DNA of 64,000 nt from CBDBIK01 sp965206145 (GTDB lineage Bacteria; Pseudomonadota; Alphaproteobacteria; TMED109). Within the stretch, counting starts at the first letter, position 1; every line of letters begins with the position of its first letter. The position numbers were made by a program, and so were the translations under genes. Shown piece after piece: positions 15,458 through 25,045 of the stretch. The stretch spans positions 372,001 through 436,000 of the forward strand of contig CBDBIK010000005.1 in NCBI GenBank assembly GCA_965206145.1, given 5' to 3'. The notes under the pieces were generated by a model. The model was not told the DNA's origin, made no database searches, and was given only the letters and a program-made list of their open reading frames with translations.

Positions 15458-16449
15458 CAGCCGCCACCAGATACTTCAGGGTTCACCGGGTTCGGTGCCT
15501 CGCCACCCGAGAGTGCCGCCTCGAGATTTCGTGCGGCGAGATCAATCATTGCATGCCGGGTGGTGTTGGTGGCACTGCCGATGTGGGGGGTAAGAACAAC
15601 GTTTTCCATTTTCTTGAGCGCATCGTCGAAACGAGGCTCGAACTCGTAGACATCGAGGGCTGCCCCTGCGATCCGTCCCGACTGCAGAGCTTTCACCAGA
15701 GCTTCCTCGCGTACCACGGGCCCGCGCGCGATGTTGATGAGGAAGGCGTCCTTGCGCATCTGCGAAAATTGATCGGCACCGATCAGATGATGGGTCTCGG
15801 GCGTTAGCGGGCACAGCAGTACCACGTAACGCGCGCGGCCAAGCAACTCGTCAAGATCGAGCCAGGTTGTGCCAAGGGCGCGCTCTTCCGCATCGGGCAG
15901 GCGGTTCCGGTTGTGGTAGACGATTTCCGTGCCGAACGCCTTTGCGCGAGCGGCGAAACGCTGGCCAATCCGGCCCATACCAATGATCCCCACCGTCTCG
16001 CCTTCCAAGTCCGCTCCCCACATGAGCGGGAACGGGTGCCCTTGGAAGTGGCCCGCACGGGCGTAACGGTCCCCCTCGACAAGCCGCCGACCAACCGCAA
16101 GCAGTAGGGCCATGGTCATGTCGGCAACCGCCGCATCGAGCACGCCAGGAGTGTTGGTAACCAGGATGCCGTGTTCGGTGGCGGCCTCGACATCGACGTT
16201 GTCCACGCCGACGCCGATGTTGGCAATCACCTTGAGAGATTCCTTTGATGCGGCGATGAGATCGCGGTCCATCGCCGTAGGACCAAGGAGAAGGATGCCG
16301 TTGGCTCCGGAAAGTCGGGCTTTGAGCTGACCGGGAGGGAGTGCCTCGTGGGCGAAGACGTCATGGTAGTCGACGTCAAACCGCTCGCCGAGCCGGGCGA
16401 GAATGCCATCAGGTGCCCAAGTATGGACAATGATCCGGGGCCCGCTCAC
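15457..16449 (-). CDS. D-2-hydroxyacid dehydrogenase (glyoxylate/hydroxypyruvate reductase type)
   Basis: NAD(P)-dependent oxidoreductase. It has the cofactor loop GIIGMGRIGQRFAARAKAFG, the catalytic Arg in INIARGPVV, and the Glu/His pair ending in TPHIGSATNTTR. The start is taken at GTG 16449 (VSGPRIIVHTW) behind AGGAAAG, giving 330 residues. An earlier frame start at 16557 would overlap the preceding gene and adds unrelated sequence. Middle gene of the FAH-SDR operon. Confidence 0.9.
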   Translation of the reverse strand: MSGPRIIVHTWAPDGILARLGERFDVDYHDVFAHEALPPGQLKARLSGANGILLLGPTAMDRDLIAASKESLKVIANIGVGVDNVDVEAATEHGILVTNTPGVLDAAVADMTMALLLAVGRRLVEGDRYARAGHFQGHPFPLMWGADLEGETVGIIGMGRIGQRFAARAKAFGTEIVYHNRNRLPDAEERALGTTWLDLDELLGRARYVVLLCPLTPETHHLIGADQFSQMRKDAFLINIARGPVVREEALVKALQSGRIAGAALDVYEFEPRFDDALKKMENVVLTPHIGSATNTTRHAMIDLAARNLEAALSGGEAPNPVNPEVSGGG

Positions 16450-16486
16450 GTCGGACTTTCCTGGCAGACAGGCGTACCCGACCGCC

Positions 16487-17335
16487 TCAGGCGGACCACT
16501 TGCGCATGTTCTGACGTTGAATTCCCAACCCTTCGATTCCGACCTCGACGCGATCACCGTGCTTGAGGAAGCGAGGCGGCTTCATGCCCGCCCCGACGCC
16601 CGGAGGAGTGCCGGTGGCGATCAGGTCTCCAGGGAAAAGCGTCATGAAACGGCTGATGTAGGAAACAATCGAGCGCACGTCAAAAATCATCGTTTTCGTG
16701 CTGCCGTCCTGCATCCGCTTGCCGTTCACATCAAGCCACATTCCAAGTTTCTGGGGACTCTTGATTTCGTCCCGGGTGACCAGCCAAGGGCCTACCGGAC
16801 AGAACGTGTCGCAACCCTTGCCCTTGTCCCAGGTCAGCCCGCGTTCGAGCTGCCACTCGCGTTCGGAAACGTCATTAACGACCGTATAGCCGGCAACGCA
16901 GGTGAGGGCGCGTTCCTTAGAAATGTTGTTGGCACGGCTTCCGATCACGATGCCCAGCTCTACTTCCCAGTCCGTCTTGCGAGAACCCTTTGGCATGGTC
17001 ACCGCGTCGTTCGGGCCGTTGAGGGCGCTGGTCGGCTTCATGAAGACAATCGGCTCGCTCGGTGCCTTGGCCCCCACCTCCTTGGCATGATCAGAATAAT
17101 TGAGGCCGACGCAGAGGATTTTTCCGATTCCGGCAACGGGCACACCTATGCGGGGGCGGCCAGGAACGATGGGCAAGGTCCGGGGATTGATGCGTCCAAG
17201 ACGAGCAAGTCCTACCGGATTGAGAAGCGAGCCATCAATGTCAGAAACCCGGTCAGAGAGCGTGCGGAGCTTGCCTTCCGCATCGATCATGGCGGGTCTT
17301 TCTCGGCCTTTCGGACCGTAGCGAACCAGTTTCAT
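16487..17335 (-). CDS. Fumarylacetoacetate hydrolase family protein
   Basis: A 282-residue metal-dependent FAH-domain enzyme. FAH relatives cleave or hydrate acyl-pyruvates and include 2,4-diketo-3-deoxy sugar-acid hydrolases. KPTSALNGPNDAV, WEVELGIVIG with two metal glutamates, VVNDVSERE with the metal Asp, and TPPGVGAGMKPP are all present. First gene of the leftward operon, divergent from the uxaA-like gene. That context favours sugar-acid catabolism over tyrosine degradation. Confidence 0.9.
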   Translation of the reverse strand: MKLVRYGPKGRERPAMIDAEGKLRTLSDRVSDIDGSLLNPVGLARLGRINPRTLPIVPGRPRIGVPVAGIGKILCVGLNYSDHAKEVGAKAPSEPIVFMKPTSALNGPNDAVTMPKGSRKTDWEVELGIVIGSRANNISKERALTCVAGYTVVNDVSEREWQLERGLTWDKGKGCDTFCPVGPWLVTRDEIKSPQKLGMWLDVNGKRMQDGSTKTMIFDVRSIVSYISRFMTLFPGDLIATGTPPGVGAGMKPPRFLKHGDRVEVGIEGLGIQRQNMRKWSA

Positions 17336-17470
17336 GGATGTTTCCTTGGGGTGATTTTGACGGGATCAGTGGTGAGCAAAGCACAGCACCAGAGTTGAAT
17401 TTGATGTTAGCACGACTGGACTTACCACCGAATCGGCGCAATTATGACACGAAGAAAGAGAATTCGAATC

Positions 17471-19000
17471 ATGCCCAATCAGGAAGCACTCACCATCCGC
17501 CTTAACGCGGCCGACAACGTCGTCACCGCCAAGGCGACAATCGCACGAAGCGTTCTCGTCCCTGTCGAAGAAGTCACCACCAACCAGCAGATCCCGGTCG
17601 GCCACAAAATCGCGACCACACCGATCGAGGCCGGCAAAGAGATCCGCAAATACAATCAGATCATCGGGTTCGCCACCGAAGCCATCGCACCCGGTGACCA
17701 CGTGCACACCCACAATGTCGCCGTCCGGCAGTTTCGGCGTGCCTACGAGCATGGTGCTGCCGCCCACACCACCGACATGGTGCCAGAAACTGAACAGGCG
17801 ACTTTTCAAGGATTCGTGCGCTCTGATGGGCGAGTCGCCACTCGCAACTACATCGGTGTGCTCTCATCGGTGAATTGTTCGGCTACCGTCTGCCGACACA
17901 TCGCCGATTCCTTCGACGAGGAGGCACTTCGAGACTTCCCCAACGTGGATGGAGTGGTTTCCATCACTCACGGCACCGGGTGTGGCATGGCCGGCAAGGG
18001 ACTCGGTTGGGATCTCCTCCAGGCGACCATGGCCGGCTACGCCCGCCATCCCAATTTCGCAGGCATCCTCGTCGTCGGACTGGGATGCGAGGTCAACCAG
18101 GTCGACGGCATGGCCGAGATCCACTCGTGGTCATCGGACGATCTCTTCCAGATGATGACCATCCAGGATACCGGTGGCACCCGGGCGACGATCGAGGCCG
18201 GCGTCGAACGCATCAAACGCATGCTGCCCAAAGCCAACGAGGTGAAACGCGAGACCGTTCCAGCCAGCCACCTTGTCCTTGCCCTGCAGTGCGGTGGCTC
18301 GGATGCGTACTCAGGTATGACTGCCAACCCCTCGCTGGGTGCTGCCGTTGATCTTCTCGTCCGCCATGGCGGCACCGCCACCCTTGCCGAAACGCCGGAG
18401 ATCTACGGTGCTGAGCACCTGCTCACGCGCCGTGCGGTCAGCGAGGAAGTGGGAAAGAAACTTATCGATCACGTCGAGTGGTGGGAGGACTACACCGAGA
18501 AAAACGGTGCGGAACTCAACAACAACCCCTCGCCCGGCAACCAGGCGGGTGGCCTTACAACAATCCTCGAAAAATCCCTTGGTGCCGTCGCCAAGGGAGG
18601 TACCACCAATCTCGTCGACGTCTACCAATACGCCGATACCATCCGTGCCAAGGGCTTCACCTTCATGAACACGCCGGGCTACGACGTGGTTTCGGTCACG
18701 GGGATGGTGGCGGGCGGGGCCAACGTCGTCTGCTTCACCACGGGACGCGGATCGGTCTTCGGTTGCAAGCCGTCGCCATCGATCAAACTTGCGACCAATT
18801 CACCGATGTACGAACGCATGGAAGAGGACATGGACGTGAATTGTGGTCAGGTTCTCGACGGCACGAAAAGCATCTCCGGAATGGGCGAGGAGGTATTCCA
18901 GACCATCCTTCGCGTTGCCTCGGGCGAGCCCTCGAAAAGCGAAGCAAACGGACTGGGCGACGAAGAATTCGTCCCGTGGCAGATCGGCGCTCTTCTTTGA
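17471..19000 (+). CDS. UxaA-family (altronate/galactarate dehydratase-like) hydrolyase
   Basis: A 509-residue iron-dependent sugar-acid dehydratase homologue. The N-terminal SAF domain (residues 5-85, with PVGHKIATTPIEAG) is followed by the catalytic region beginning FVRSDGRVATRNYIGVLSSVNCSATV, with GTGCGMAGKG, ALQCGGSDAYSGMTANP and the C-terminal TTGRGSVFGCKPSPSIKLATN. Start ATG 17471 was preferred to ATG 17444 because homology begins there. Its stop is overlapped by the aminotransferase start (TTGA). It is divergent from the FAH operon and probably works in the same pathway. Confidence 0.9.
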   Translation: MPNQEALTIRLNAADNVVTAKATIARSVLVPVEEVTTNQQIPVGHKIATTPIEAGKEIRKYNQIIGFATEAIAPGDHVHTHNVAVRQFRRAYEHGAAAHTTDMVPETEQATFQGFVRSDGRVATRNYIGVLSSVNCSATVCRHIADSFDEEALRDFPNVDGVVSITHGTGCGMAGKGLGWDLLQATMAGYARHPNFAGILVVGLGCEVNQVDGMAEIHSWSSDDLFQMMTIQDTGGTRATIEAGVERIKRMLPKANEVKRETVPASHLVLALQCGGSDAYSGMTANPSLGAAVDLLVRHGGTATLAETPEIYGAEHLLTRRAVSEEVGKKLIDHVEWWEDYTEKNGAELNNNPSPGNQAGGLTTILEKSLGAVAKGGTTNLVDVYQYADTIRAKGFTFMNTPGYDVVSVTGMVAGGANVVCFTTGRGSVFGCKPSPSIKLATNSPMYERMEEDMDVNCGQVLDGTKSISGMGEEVFQTILRVASGEPSKSEANGLGDEEFVPWQIGALL

Positions 19001-20172
19001 AAGAGAGCGCCCGCGCCTCACAGCCCTGGATCCGAGACCGGATAGCCTCACTCGAGGAATCCGGCATCCGCGCCATCGCAAATCGCGCGATGGGGATGGA
19101 GGACGTGATCCCACTTTGGTTTGGAGAACCGAACCTGCCGACGCCGGCGTTCATCTGCGAAGCGGCAAGCCAGGCCCTCGAAGAGGGTGCCACCTTCTAC
19201 ACGCCCAACCGGGGGGATGCGGAACTCGTAGAGACGATCGCGGACTACTCGAGTCGCATCCACAAACAACCCGTCGGCGAGGACCGAATCGTCGTGACCT
19301 CTGCCGGCATGAACGCACTCATGATCGTCGCCGAAATGCTCGTTAACCCCGGCGATGAGATCCTGTGCGTATCGCCCGTATGGCCGAATTTCTATCGGTG
19401 CATCGAAATCATGGGCGGGGCCGCACCGCAGGTGCCGCTCGGTCAGAGCAACGGCCGCTGGAGGCTCGATCTCGAACGAGCCTTTGACGCCGTCGGACCT
19501 CGGACCCGCGCAATTTATCTCAACAGCCCCAGCAACCCGACCGGATGGGTTGCCGAACGCGAAGAACTCGAAGCAATTCTTGATTTTTGCCGTCGCAGGG
19601 GGCTGTGGGTCATCTCCGACGAGGTCTACGAAAGAATCATTTACGACCGCGATGCCGCTCCTTCCTTCCTCGACATCATCGAGCCCGAGGACGCAGCAAT
19701 CGTCGTGAACAGTTTTTCGAAAAGCTGGGCCATGACAGGCTGGCGAATCGGGTGGGTGACCACAACGCCCGAGGCAGCGAGCCAGTTCGAGCTACTCAAC
19801 GAGTACAACGTCGCCTCGCCCGCATCTGCCGCCCAGCGCGCTGGCATCGTCGCCATCCGGGAAGGCGAGGAGTTCATTCGAGAAACCCGCACCCGCTACG
19901 GCGAGGCCCGCGAAATTACCGTGGAATCGCTGAGTACCATGGGAAGGGTGCGGCTTACCCGGCCCGATGCGGCGTTTTACGCGTTCTTCTCTGTGGATGG
20001 CATGGAATCCTCAGCCGAGGCCGCGCGCGAGATCCTGATGAGCACCAAGGTGGGGGTCGCACCGGGAGTCGCGTTCGGGGCAGGTGGTGAAGGACATTTG
20101 CGCATCTGTTACGCCAAGACTCCCGAATTACTGCGTGAGGCGCTCGACCGACTCGCCTCCGCCCTCAACTAG
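18997..20172 (+). CDS. Class I/II pyridoxal-phosphate aminotransferase
   Basis: A 391-residue fold-type I aminotransferase. The substrate and cofactor signature is NSPSNPTGWVAEREELEAI. The PLP lysine is in SFSKSWAMTGWRIGW. The start is TTG 18997, which overlaps the uxaA-like stop in TTGA, so it is translationally coupled. The frame runs open far upstream but that part is the shadow of the preceding gene. Its role in a sugar-acid operon is unclear. Confidence 0.9.
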   Translation: MKESARASQPWIRDRIASLEESGIRAIANRAMGMEDVIPLWFGEPNLPTPAFICEAASQALEEGATFYTPNRGDAELVETIADYSSRIHKQPVGEDRIVVTSAGMNALMIVAEMLVNPGDEILCVSPVWPNFYRCIEIMGGAAPQVPLGQSNGRWRLDLERAFDAVGPRTRAIYLNSPSNPTGWVAEREELEAILDFCRRRGLWVISDEVYERIIYDRDAAPSFLDIIEPEDAAIVVNSFSKSWAMTGWRIGWVTTTPEAASQFELLNEYNVASPASAAQRAGIVAIREGEEFIRETRTRYGEAREITVESLSTMGRVRLTRPDAAFYAFFSVDGMESSAEAAREILMSTKVGVAPGVAFGAGGEGHLRICYAKTPELLREALDRLASALN

Positions 20173-20174
20173 AC

Positions 20175-21143
20175 GTGCCCCCGACGGCGAGTGCCTCCGC
20201 GATCGCGGAGGCCGCACAGGCCCTGGCCGCAGGAAAAATCGTCGCCTTCCCCACCGAGACGGTCTACGGCCTGGGCGGAAACGCAAACGACAGAAGTGCC
20301 GTCCTGCGCGTCTTCGAAGCCAAAGCACGGCCCGCAGGCCACCCCCTAATCGTCCACGCGAAAGACCTGGCCGCCGCCTTCACGATTGCACACGCCAACG
20401 AACGTGCGCGCGCACTTGCCAAACGTTTCTGGCCCGGCCCTCTCACGCTCGTGCTCGACCTCCGGGAAGATGCCCCCATCGTTGAGGAAGTGACCGGAAG
20501 GCGGAACACGGTGGCCGTGCGCGTTCCTTCCCATCCCGTGGCGCAAGCTCTGCTGGCCGCCACCGGCTTCTCCCTGGCGGCACCCAGTGCCAACCCCCAC
20601 GGACGCCTGAGCCCCACCGATGCATCCCACGTGCGCACAGACCTGGGCCAAGCCGTGGATCTCATTCTCGACGGCGGGCCCACCACCATCGGACTCGAAT
20701 CGACCATCGTCGAGATCAAAGACACGGCCCCTCCCGCTCTTCTGCGCGCGGGAGGAATTGCGGAAGAAGATCTGCAGAAAGTCGTAGGTGCGCTCAGGCA
20801 TCCAGCACCGGAGGAGGAGGCGCGAGCTCCGGGAATGCTCAAGCGACACTACGCCCCCCGTACGCCGCTTCGCCTCGAGGCCGAAAATTCGGAGCCGGGA
20901 GAAGCCTTTCTCGGATTCGGAGAAACCGGCACGAAAACGGCAAAGGATGCGCATCTGACCCGCAATCTCAGTCCCGGGGGCGATCTCACTGAGGCGGCGG
21001 CCAACCTGTTCCGCATGCTCCGGGAGCTTGATGCGACACAGGCCAGAAAAATCGCCATCGCTCCCATTCCACGCGTCGGGTTGGGTCTTGCCATCAACGA
21101 CCGTCTTCTTCGCGCATCAACCGGGTTCGAGGGAAAAGACTGA
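20175..21143 (+). CDS. L-threonylcarbamoyladenylate synthase (Sua5 type)
   Basis: Makes threonylcarbamoyl-AMP for the t6A tRNA modification. The YrdC domain (residues 8-190) has KIVAFPTETVYGLG, KARPAGHPLIVH and SLAAPSANPHGRLSPT; the C-terminal Sua5 domain begins near residue 215 (APGMLKRHYAPRTPLRL). At 322 residues it is the long two-domain form. The start is GTG 20175, three bases after the aminotransferase stop. Confidence 0.93.
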   Translation: MPPTASASAIAEAAQALAAGKIVAFPTETVYGLGGNANDRSAVLRVFEAKARPAGHPLIVHAKDLAAAFTIAHANERARALAKRFWPGPLTLVLDLREDAPIVEEVTGRRNTVAVRVPSHPVAQALLAATGFSLAAPSANPHGRLSPTDASHVRTDLGQAVDLILDGGPTTIGLESTIVEIKDTAPPALLRAGGIAEEDLQKVVGALRHPAPEEEARAPGMLKRHYAPRTPLRLEAENSEPGEAFLGFGETGTKTAKDAHLTRNLSPGGDLTEAAANLFRMLRELDATQARKIAIAPIPRVGLGLAINDRLLRASTGFEGKD

Positions 21144-21282
21144 ACGCCCCCTGCTTCTGCCGTTTTTCGTCCCGTCCCGACCGTTCCAGCCAAGGCTTGC
21201 ATTCCGTTGACCTGCCGCAGGTGGCCCGGCATGATCCCCTAGCTCGCCGATGAGGCGGGCTTCCAGTCCAAGGAGGGGTTCC

Positions 21283-21768
21283 GTGGCCACGAGCAAGCCT
21301 GTGCGCATTGCCATGAAAGTGAACGGAAAGTCTCTCGAAGGAGAGGCGGAGACTAGGACTCTTCTGTCCGATTTCTTGCGCGAAACCCTTGGTCTCACCG
21401 GCACCCACATAGGGTGCGACACCTCTCAGTGCGGTGCGTGCGTGGTGCACGTGGACGGGGTTACGACCAAGTCCTGCTCGATGCTGGCTGTCCAAGCCAA
21501 CGGCCTTGAAATTCGCACCATTGAGGGGGTAGCCGATACAGACGGCTCTCTGCACCCGATGCAGGAAGCCTTCCGCAAACATCACGGCCTCCAGTGCGGG
21601 TTTTGCACACCGGGAATGGTGATGACCGCGATCGAACTGGCAAATTCAAGCACTCAGCTCGACGAGAAAAAGATACGCCACGCCCTCGAAGGCAACCTTT
21701 GCCGCTGCACCGGCTACCACAACATCGTCTTGGCAGTCCTCGCCGGTGCCGAAGCGATGCGACGCTAA
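21283..21768 (+). CDS. coxS: Aerobic CO dehydrogenase-type small [2Fe-2S] subunit (CoxS-like)
   Basis: A 161-residue iron-sulfur subunit of the xanthine oxidase family. The ferredoxin-type cluster is GCDTSQCGACVVHVDG with a later Cys (KSC); the second cluster is CGFCTPG and CRCTGYHNIV. The start is GTG 21283, seven bases after AAGGAGGGG. It passes electrons from a molybdenum subunit to the FAD subunit coxM. The following genes match a cox accessory set, but no coxL-like gene is in the window. Confidence 0.9.
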   Translation: MATSKPVRIAMKVNGKSLEGEAETRTLLSDFLRETLGLTGTHIGCDTSQCGACVVHVDGVTTKSCSMLAVQANGLEIRTIEGVADTDGSLHPMQEAFRKHHGLQCGFCTPGMVMTAIELANSSTQLDEKKIRHALEGNLCRCTGYHNIVLAVLAGAEAMRR

Positions 21769-21778
21769 GGCCACACTT

Positions 21779-22570
21779 GTGAAGCGTTTCTCCTACCACC
21801 GTCCCCAGAGCTTCGAAGAGGCGGCAAAAATCGCTGCCGGATCAGAAGAGGGACGCTACCTCGCCGGCGGGATGACCCTCATCCCGACCATGAAACACCG
21901 TCTTGCGACCCCCTCCGATGTAATCGACCTTGCCGAGATTGCGGGACTCCGGGGCATTGAATCGAGAGAGGGGCGCCTGCGCATCGGTGCTGGTACCACG
22001 CACGCCGAGGTGACGGTCTCCGCTGAGGTGCAAGCGACGATCCCTGCCCTTGCCGCCCTCGCAGGAAAAATCGGCGACCGCGCAGTGCGCAACCGCGGAA
22101 CCATCGGTGGTTCTATTGCCAACGCCGATCCTGGTGCCGACTATCCGGCCGCACTCTTGGCACTCGATGCGGAGATCGAAACCGATCGCCGGAAAATCCC
22201 TGCAAAATCATTCTTCACCGGATTCTTCGAGACCGCCCTCGAGGAGAATGAAATCGTCACCGCCGTGCATTTTTCGCCCCCCCAAGCGGCCGCCTACAGC
22301 AAGGCCCCGAACATTGCTTCCCGCTACGCCCTCGTGGGCGTCTTCGTTGCCCGGCACGAAGATGGCGTCCGCGTTGCGGTCACCGGTGCCGGCCCCTTTG
22401 CCGAGCGTCACGCGGAATTTGAATCCGCGCTTACTGCCAATTTCTCCGGGGCAGCGGTTAAAGACGTAGAAATTTCTTCACAGGGCTTGTCCGACGACAT
22501 CCACGCGAGTGCCGCGTACCGCGCCCACCTCGTCGGCGTGATGGCCACCCGCGCCGTCGAAGCCTGCTGA
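21779..22570 (+). CDS. coxM: Aerobic CO dehydrogenase-type FAD-binding medium subunit (CoxM-like)
   Basis: A 263-residue FAD subunit. It has the flavin motifs YLAGGMTLIPTMKHRL (residues 27-42) and IGDRAVRNRGTIGGSIANADPGADYP (near residue 100). The start is GTG 21779 (VKRFSYHRP), ten bases after the coxS stop. It completes the S and M subunits of a Mo-flavoprotein, and substrate identity depends on a missing large subunit. Confidence 0.9.
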   Translation: MKRFSYHRPQSFEEAAKIAAGSEEGRYLAGGMTLIPTMKHRLATPSDVIDLAEIAGLRGIESREGRLRIGAGTTHAEVTVSAEVQATIPALAALAGKIGDRAVRNRGTIGGSIANADPGADYPAALLALDAEIETDRRKIPAKSFFTGFFETALEENEIVTAVHFSPPQAAAYSKAPNIASRYALVGVFVARHEDGVRVAVTGAGPFAERHAEFESALTANFSGAAVKDVEISSQGLSDDIHASAAYRAHLVGVMATRAVEAC

Positions 22571-22584
22571 CAACGAATTCCTCC

Positions 22585-23481
22585 ATGCCCGCGCGGGAAC
22601 TTCCCGATGGGGTGGATGCCACCCTGAAACTTCTTCACGACGGCTCCTACGTCGCCGACCGCCCCCTTGCGACGGTGGTCCACCTCGCCCTGTCCATGGG
22701 ACGCCCGTTGCTCCTCGAGGGCGAAACCGGCGTAGGCAAGACCGAGGTTGCAAACGTCCTGGCCAGGGCCCTGGGTCGGCGACTTGTGAGGCTTTCCTGT
22801 CACGACGGCCTCGACGTGGCGGGGGCGCTCTACGAATGGAACTACCCGGCACAGATGCTTGCCCTCCACGAGGCGCGCTCCGGCAACAAGGATGTGCCCG
22901 ATCTCCATTCCGAGCGTTTCCTCATCCGTCGCCCTCTACTCGAAGCGCTGGATTCCTCCAGGAAAGGCCCTGCCGTCCTGCTCATCGACGAAGTCGATCG
23001 CGCCGATGAGCCTTTCGAGGCCTTGCTGCTGGAACTCCTCTCGGATTTCCAGGTAACGATCCCCGAACTCGGAACCATCCGCTCCGAAAATCCGCCAGCC
23101 GTCGTCCTCACCTCCAACCGCACCCGCGAAATCCACGACGCACTGAAACGCCGGTGCCTTTACCACTGGGTTGGCTACCCAGATGCCAAGCGCGAGCGCG
23201 AAATCCTCGCACTCCGCGCGCCCGATGCATCTCCCAACCTTGCCCGGGAAGTGGTCGCCTTTGTACGCGAACTCCGGGAAGAGGATCTCTTCAAACGGCC
23301 GGGAACGGCCGAAACCCTTGACTGGGCAAATGCGCTCACAGCCCTCGATCATGCCCGCCTGGAAGAAAACGCTCTCGACATGACCCTCGGGGTCCTCCTT
23401 AAATACCAGGATGACATCGCACGGGTCCGCGGCGAACGAGCACGCGAACTGCTCGAACGGGCACGCGTCAACGGAGGCTGA
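22585..23481 (+). CDS. coxD: MoxR-family AAA ATPase (CoxD-like)
   Basis: A 298-residue AAA+ protein with Walker A GETGVGKTE, Walker B LLIDEVDRAD and sensor 1 LTSNRTRE. CoxD-type ATPases help mature the Mo-Cu active site of CO dehydrogenase together with the VWA protein CoxE, which follows two bases after the stop here. It sits directly after coxM, where coxL would often be. Confidence 0.9.
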   Translation: MPARELPDGVDATLKLLHDGSYVADRPLATVVHLALSMGRPLLLEGETGVGKTEVANVLARALGRRLVRLSCHDGLDVAGALYEWNYPAQMLALHEARSGNKDVPDLHSERFLIRRPLLEALDSSRKGPAVLLIDEVDRADEPFEALLLELLSDFQVTIPELGTIRSENPPAVVLTSNRTREIHDALKRRCLYHWVGYPDAKREREILALRAPDASPNLAREVVAFVRELREEDLFKRPGTAETLDWANALTALDHARLEENALDMTLGVLLKYQDDIARVRGERARELLERARVNGG

Positions 23482-23483
23482 GG

Positions 23484-24680
23484 ATGGCCGCGCAGGCAAG
23501 CGCGGAAAGCGGCAGGATCGCTGACAACATCGTCGCCTTCGTGCGAACACTCCGTCGGGTCGGCCTTGCACTCGGCCCGGCAGACGCCCTGCACGCCATT
23601 GAGGCTGTGCTCTCTGTCGGAATCCGCAGACGCGACGACGTTTACTGGGCTCTCCGGGCCTCGCTGGTCCGCCGAGCGGCCGATGCAGACCTGTTCGACG
23701 AGACATTTCGCGCCCTTTGGGAAGGCATCGCTCCCGCTCCGCAGGGAATCTCGCCTGCATTCGGAACACACCCTCGACCACCCACGATCAGCAAGCGCCT
23801 CGCTGAGGCACTCGGTGCCCTTGATAATGCCGAGGCCGGGAAACAGGCCCGAACGGCGGACACCACGGTGGCTCTCGCCGTATCCAACCTGGAGCGATTG
23901 GGAACCCTCGACATCGCGGAGATGGGCGTCGAGGAAAAACGCGAAGCGGAAGCGGAAGTTCATCGTCTCGTCCGACCGCTGGGGAAAATCCGAACCCGCA
24001 GGTTCCGGACATCAAACACAGGCCACGACGGCATCAATCTTCCCGCCACCCTTCGAGCCGCCGTTCGCACGGGCGGGATTCCGCTTCGTCTCGTTCGGCA
24101 ACGGCGACGCACCAGGCCACCGACCATCGTGGTCCTGTGCGATATTTCAGGATCGATGGCTCCCTACACCCGCATGTTTCTCCACTTTATGCATGCCCTT
24201 TCCACCGGACCGCATCGTGTCTTCAGCTTCGTTTTCGGTACCCGCCTCACGGACATCACCCGCGCGCTCCGGATCGGCGATCCCGACCAGGCCGTGCAGG
24301 CCGCCGCCGCCGCCGCCCAGGACTGGTCCGGCGGCACCCGAATCAGCACTGCACTTCGAACTTTCAACAAGGAATGGTCGCGCCGCGTGCTTCCCCAGGG
24401 AGCGGTGGTGCTCCTCATGAGCGACGGTTTAGAACGAGATCCCGCTAGCAATTTGGCAAAGGAAACTGCCCGGTTGCAGCGTTCGTGCCGGAAGCTCATC
24501 TGGCTCAATCCGCTACTACGTTTCGCAGGCTTCCAGCCCCGAGCCAGTGGAATAGTCGCAATCCGATCTCACGTTGACGAATTAAGGCCCGTGCATAGTC
24601 TCGATAGCATGCGCGTCCTCGCCGACGCCCTCGCCGCCGATCCGGTCCGGGACGCGCCGGGAAGAAAGGCGACCCCATGA
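23484..24680 (+). CDS. coxE: VWA-domain protein (CoxE-like)
   Basis: A 398-residue partner of the MoxR ATPase. The N-terminal half is helical; the von Willebrand A domain begins near residue 210 with the metal site VLCDISGSMAPY, followed by GGTRIS and LLMSDGLERD. It is thought to act in metal-centre assembly of CO dehydrogenase-type enzymes. The stop overlaps the next start by four bases. Confidence 0.88.
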   Translation: MAAQASAESGRIADNIVAFVRTLRRVGLALGPADALHAIEAVLSVGIRRRDDVYWALRASLVRRAADADLFDETFRALWEGIAPAPQGISPAFGTHPRPPTISKRLAEALGALDNAEAGKQARTADTTVALAVSNLERLGTLDIAEMGVEEKREAEAEVHRLVRPLGKIRTRRFRTSNTGHDGINLPATLRAAVRTGGIPLRLVRQRRRTRPPTIVVLCDISGSMAPYTRMFLHFMHALSTGPHRVFSFVFGTRLTDITRALRIGDPDQAVQAAAAAAQDWSGGTRISTALRTFNKEWSRRVLPQGAVVLLMSDGLERDPASNLAKETARLQRSCRKLIWLNPLLRFAGFQPRASGIVAIRSHVDELRPVHSLDSMRVLADALAADPVRDAPGRKATP

Positions 24681-25045
24681 CAGACGTTTCCTTGCCCGCC
24701 GGTACCAAAATCGGCGACCCTCTCCAAGACGAGGTCCTCGTGCGCGCACGCGAATGGCGGGCGGGTGGAAAGGAAGTAGCACTCGCCACTGTCGTTGCGA
24801 CGTGGGGATCAAGTCCCCGCCCACCCGGAAGTCAGCTTGCCGTTAGTTCCGAACTTGAAATTGAAGGCTCGGTCTCGGGCGGTTGCATCGAGGGGGTTGT
24901 GATCGAGGAAGCGCAAGACGTAATGCGCTCAGGCCGTGCGCGCACGCTCGAGTTCGGCGTCACCAACGAGCGCGCTTGGGAGGTTGGGCTCGCCTGTGGC
25001 GGAAAAGTTCGAGTTTTTGTCGAACGGCTCGGCGAGGATGCGTGA
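24677..25045 (+). CDS. XdhC/CoxI N-terminal domain protein
   Basis: A 122-residue protein with only the first XdhC-family domain: ALATVVATWGSSPRPPGSQLAV, then SVSGGCIEGVV and LACGGKVRVFVE. These domains bind and deliver sulfurated molybdenum cofactor. The Rossmann half is encoded separately in the next gene, whose GTG overlaps this stop (GTGA), so the two are likely co-translated and act together. Confidence 0.88.
   Translation: MTDVSLPAGTKIGDPLQDEVLVRAREWRAGGKEVALATVVATWGSSPRPPGSQLAVSSELEIEGSVSGGCIEGVVIEEAQDVMRSGRARTLEFGVTNERAWEVGLACGGKVRVFVERLGEDA

Noticed and set aside
16403..17398. Long plus-strand frame over the FAH and dehydrogenase genes
   Set aside because: The minus-strand frames carry complete enzyme motifs; this is a shadow of GC-rich coding sequence.
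18478..18996. N-terminal extension of the aminotransferase
   Set aside because: The upstream part overlaps the uxaA-like gene in another frame and is basic low-complexity; the fold starts at TTG 18997.
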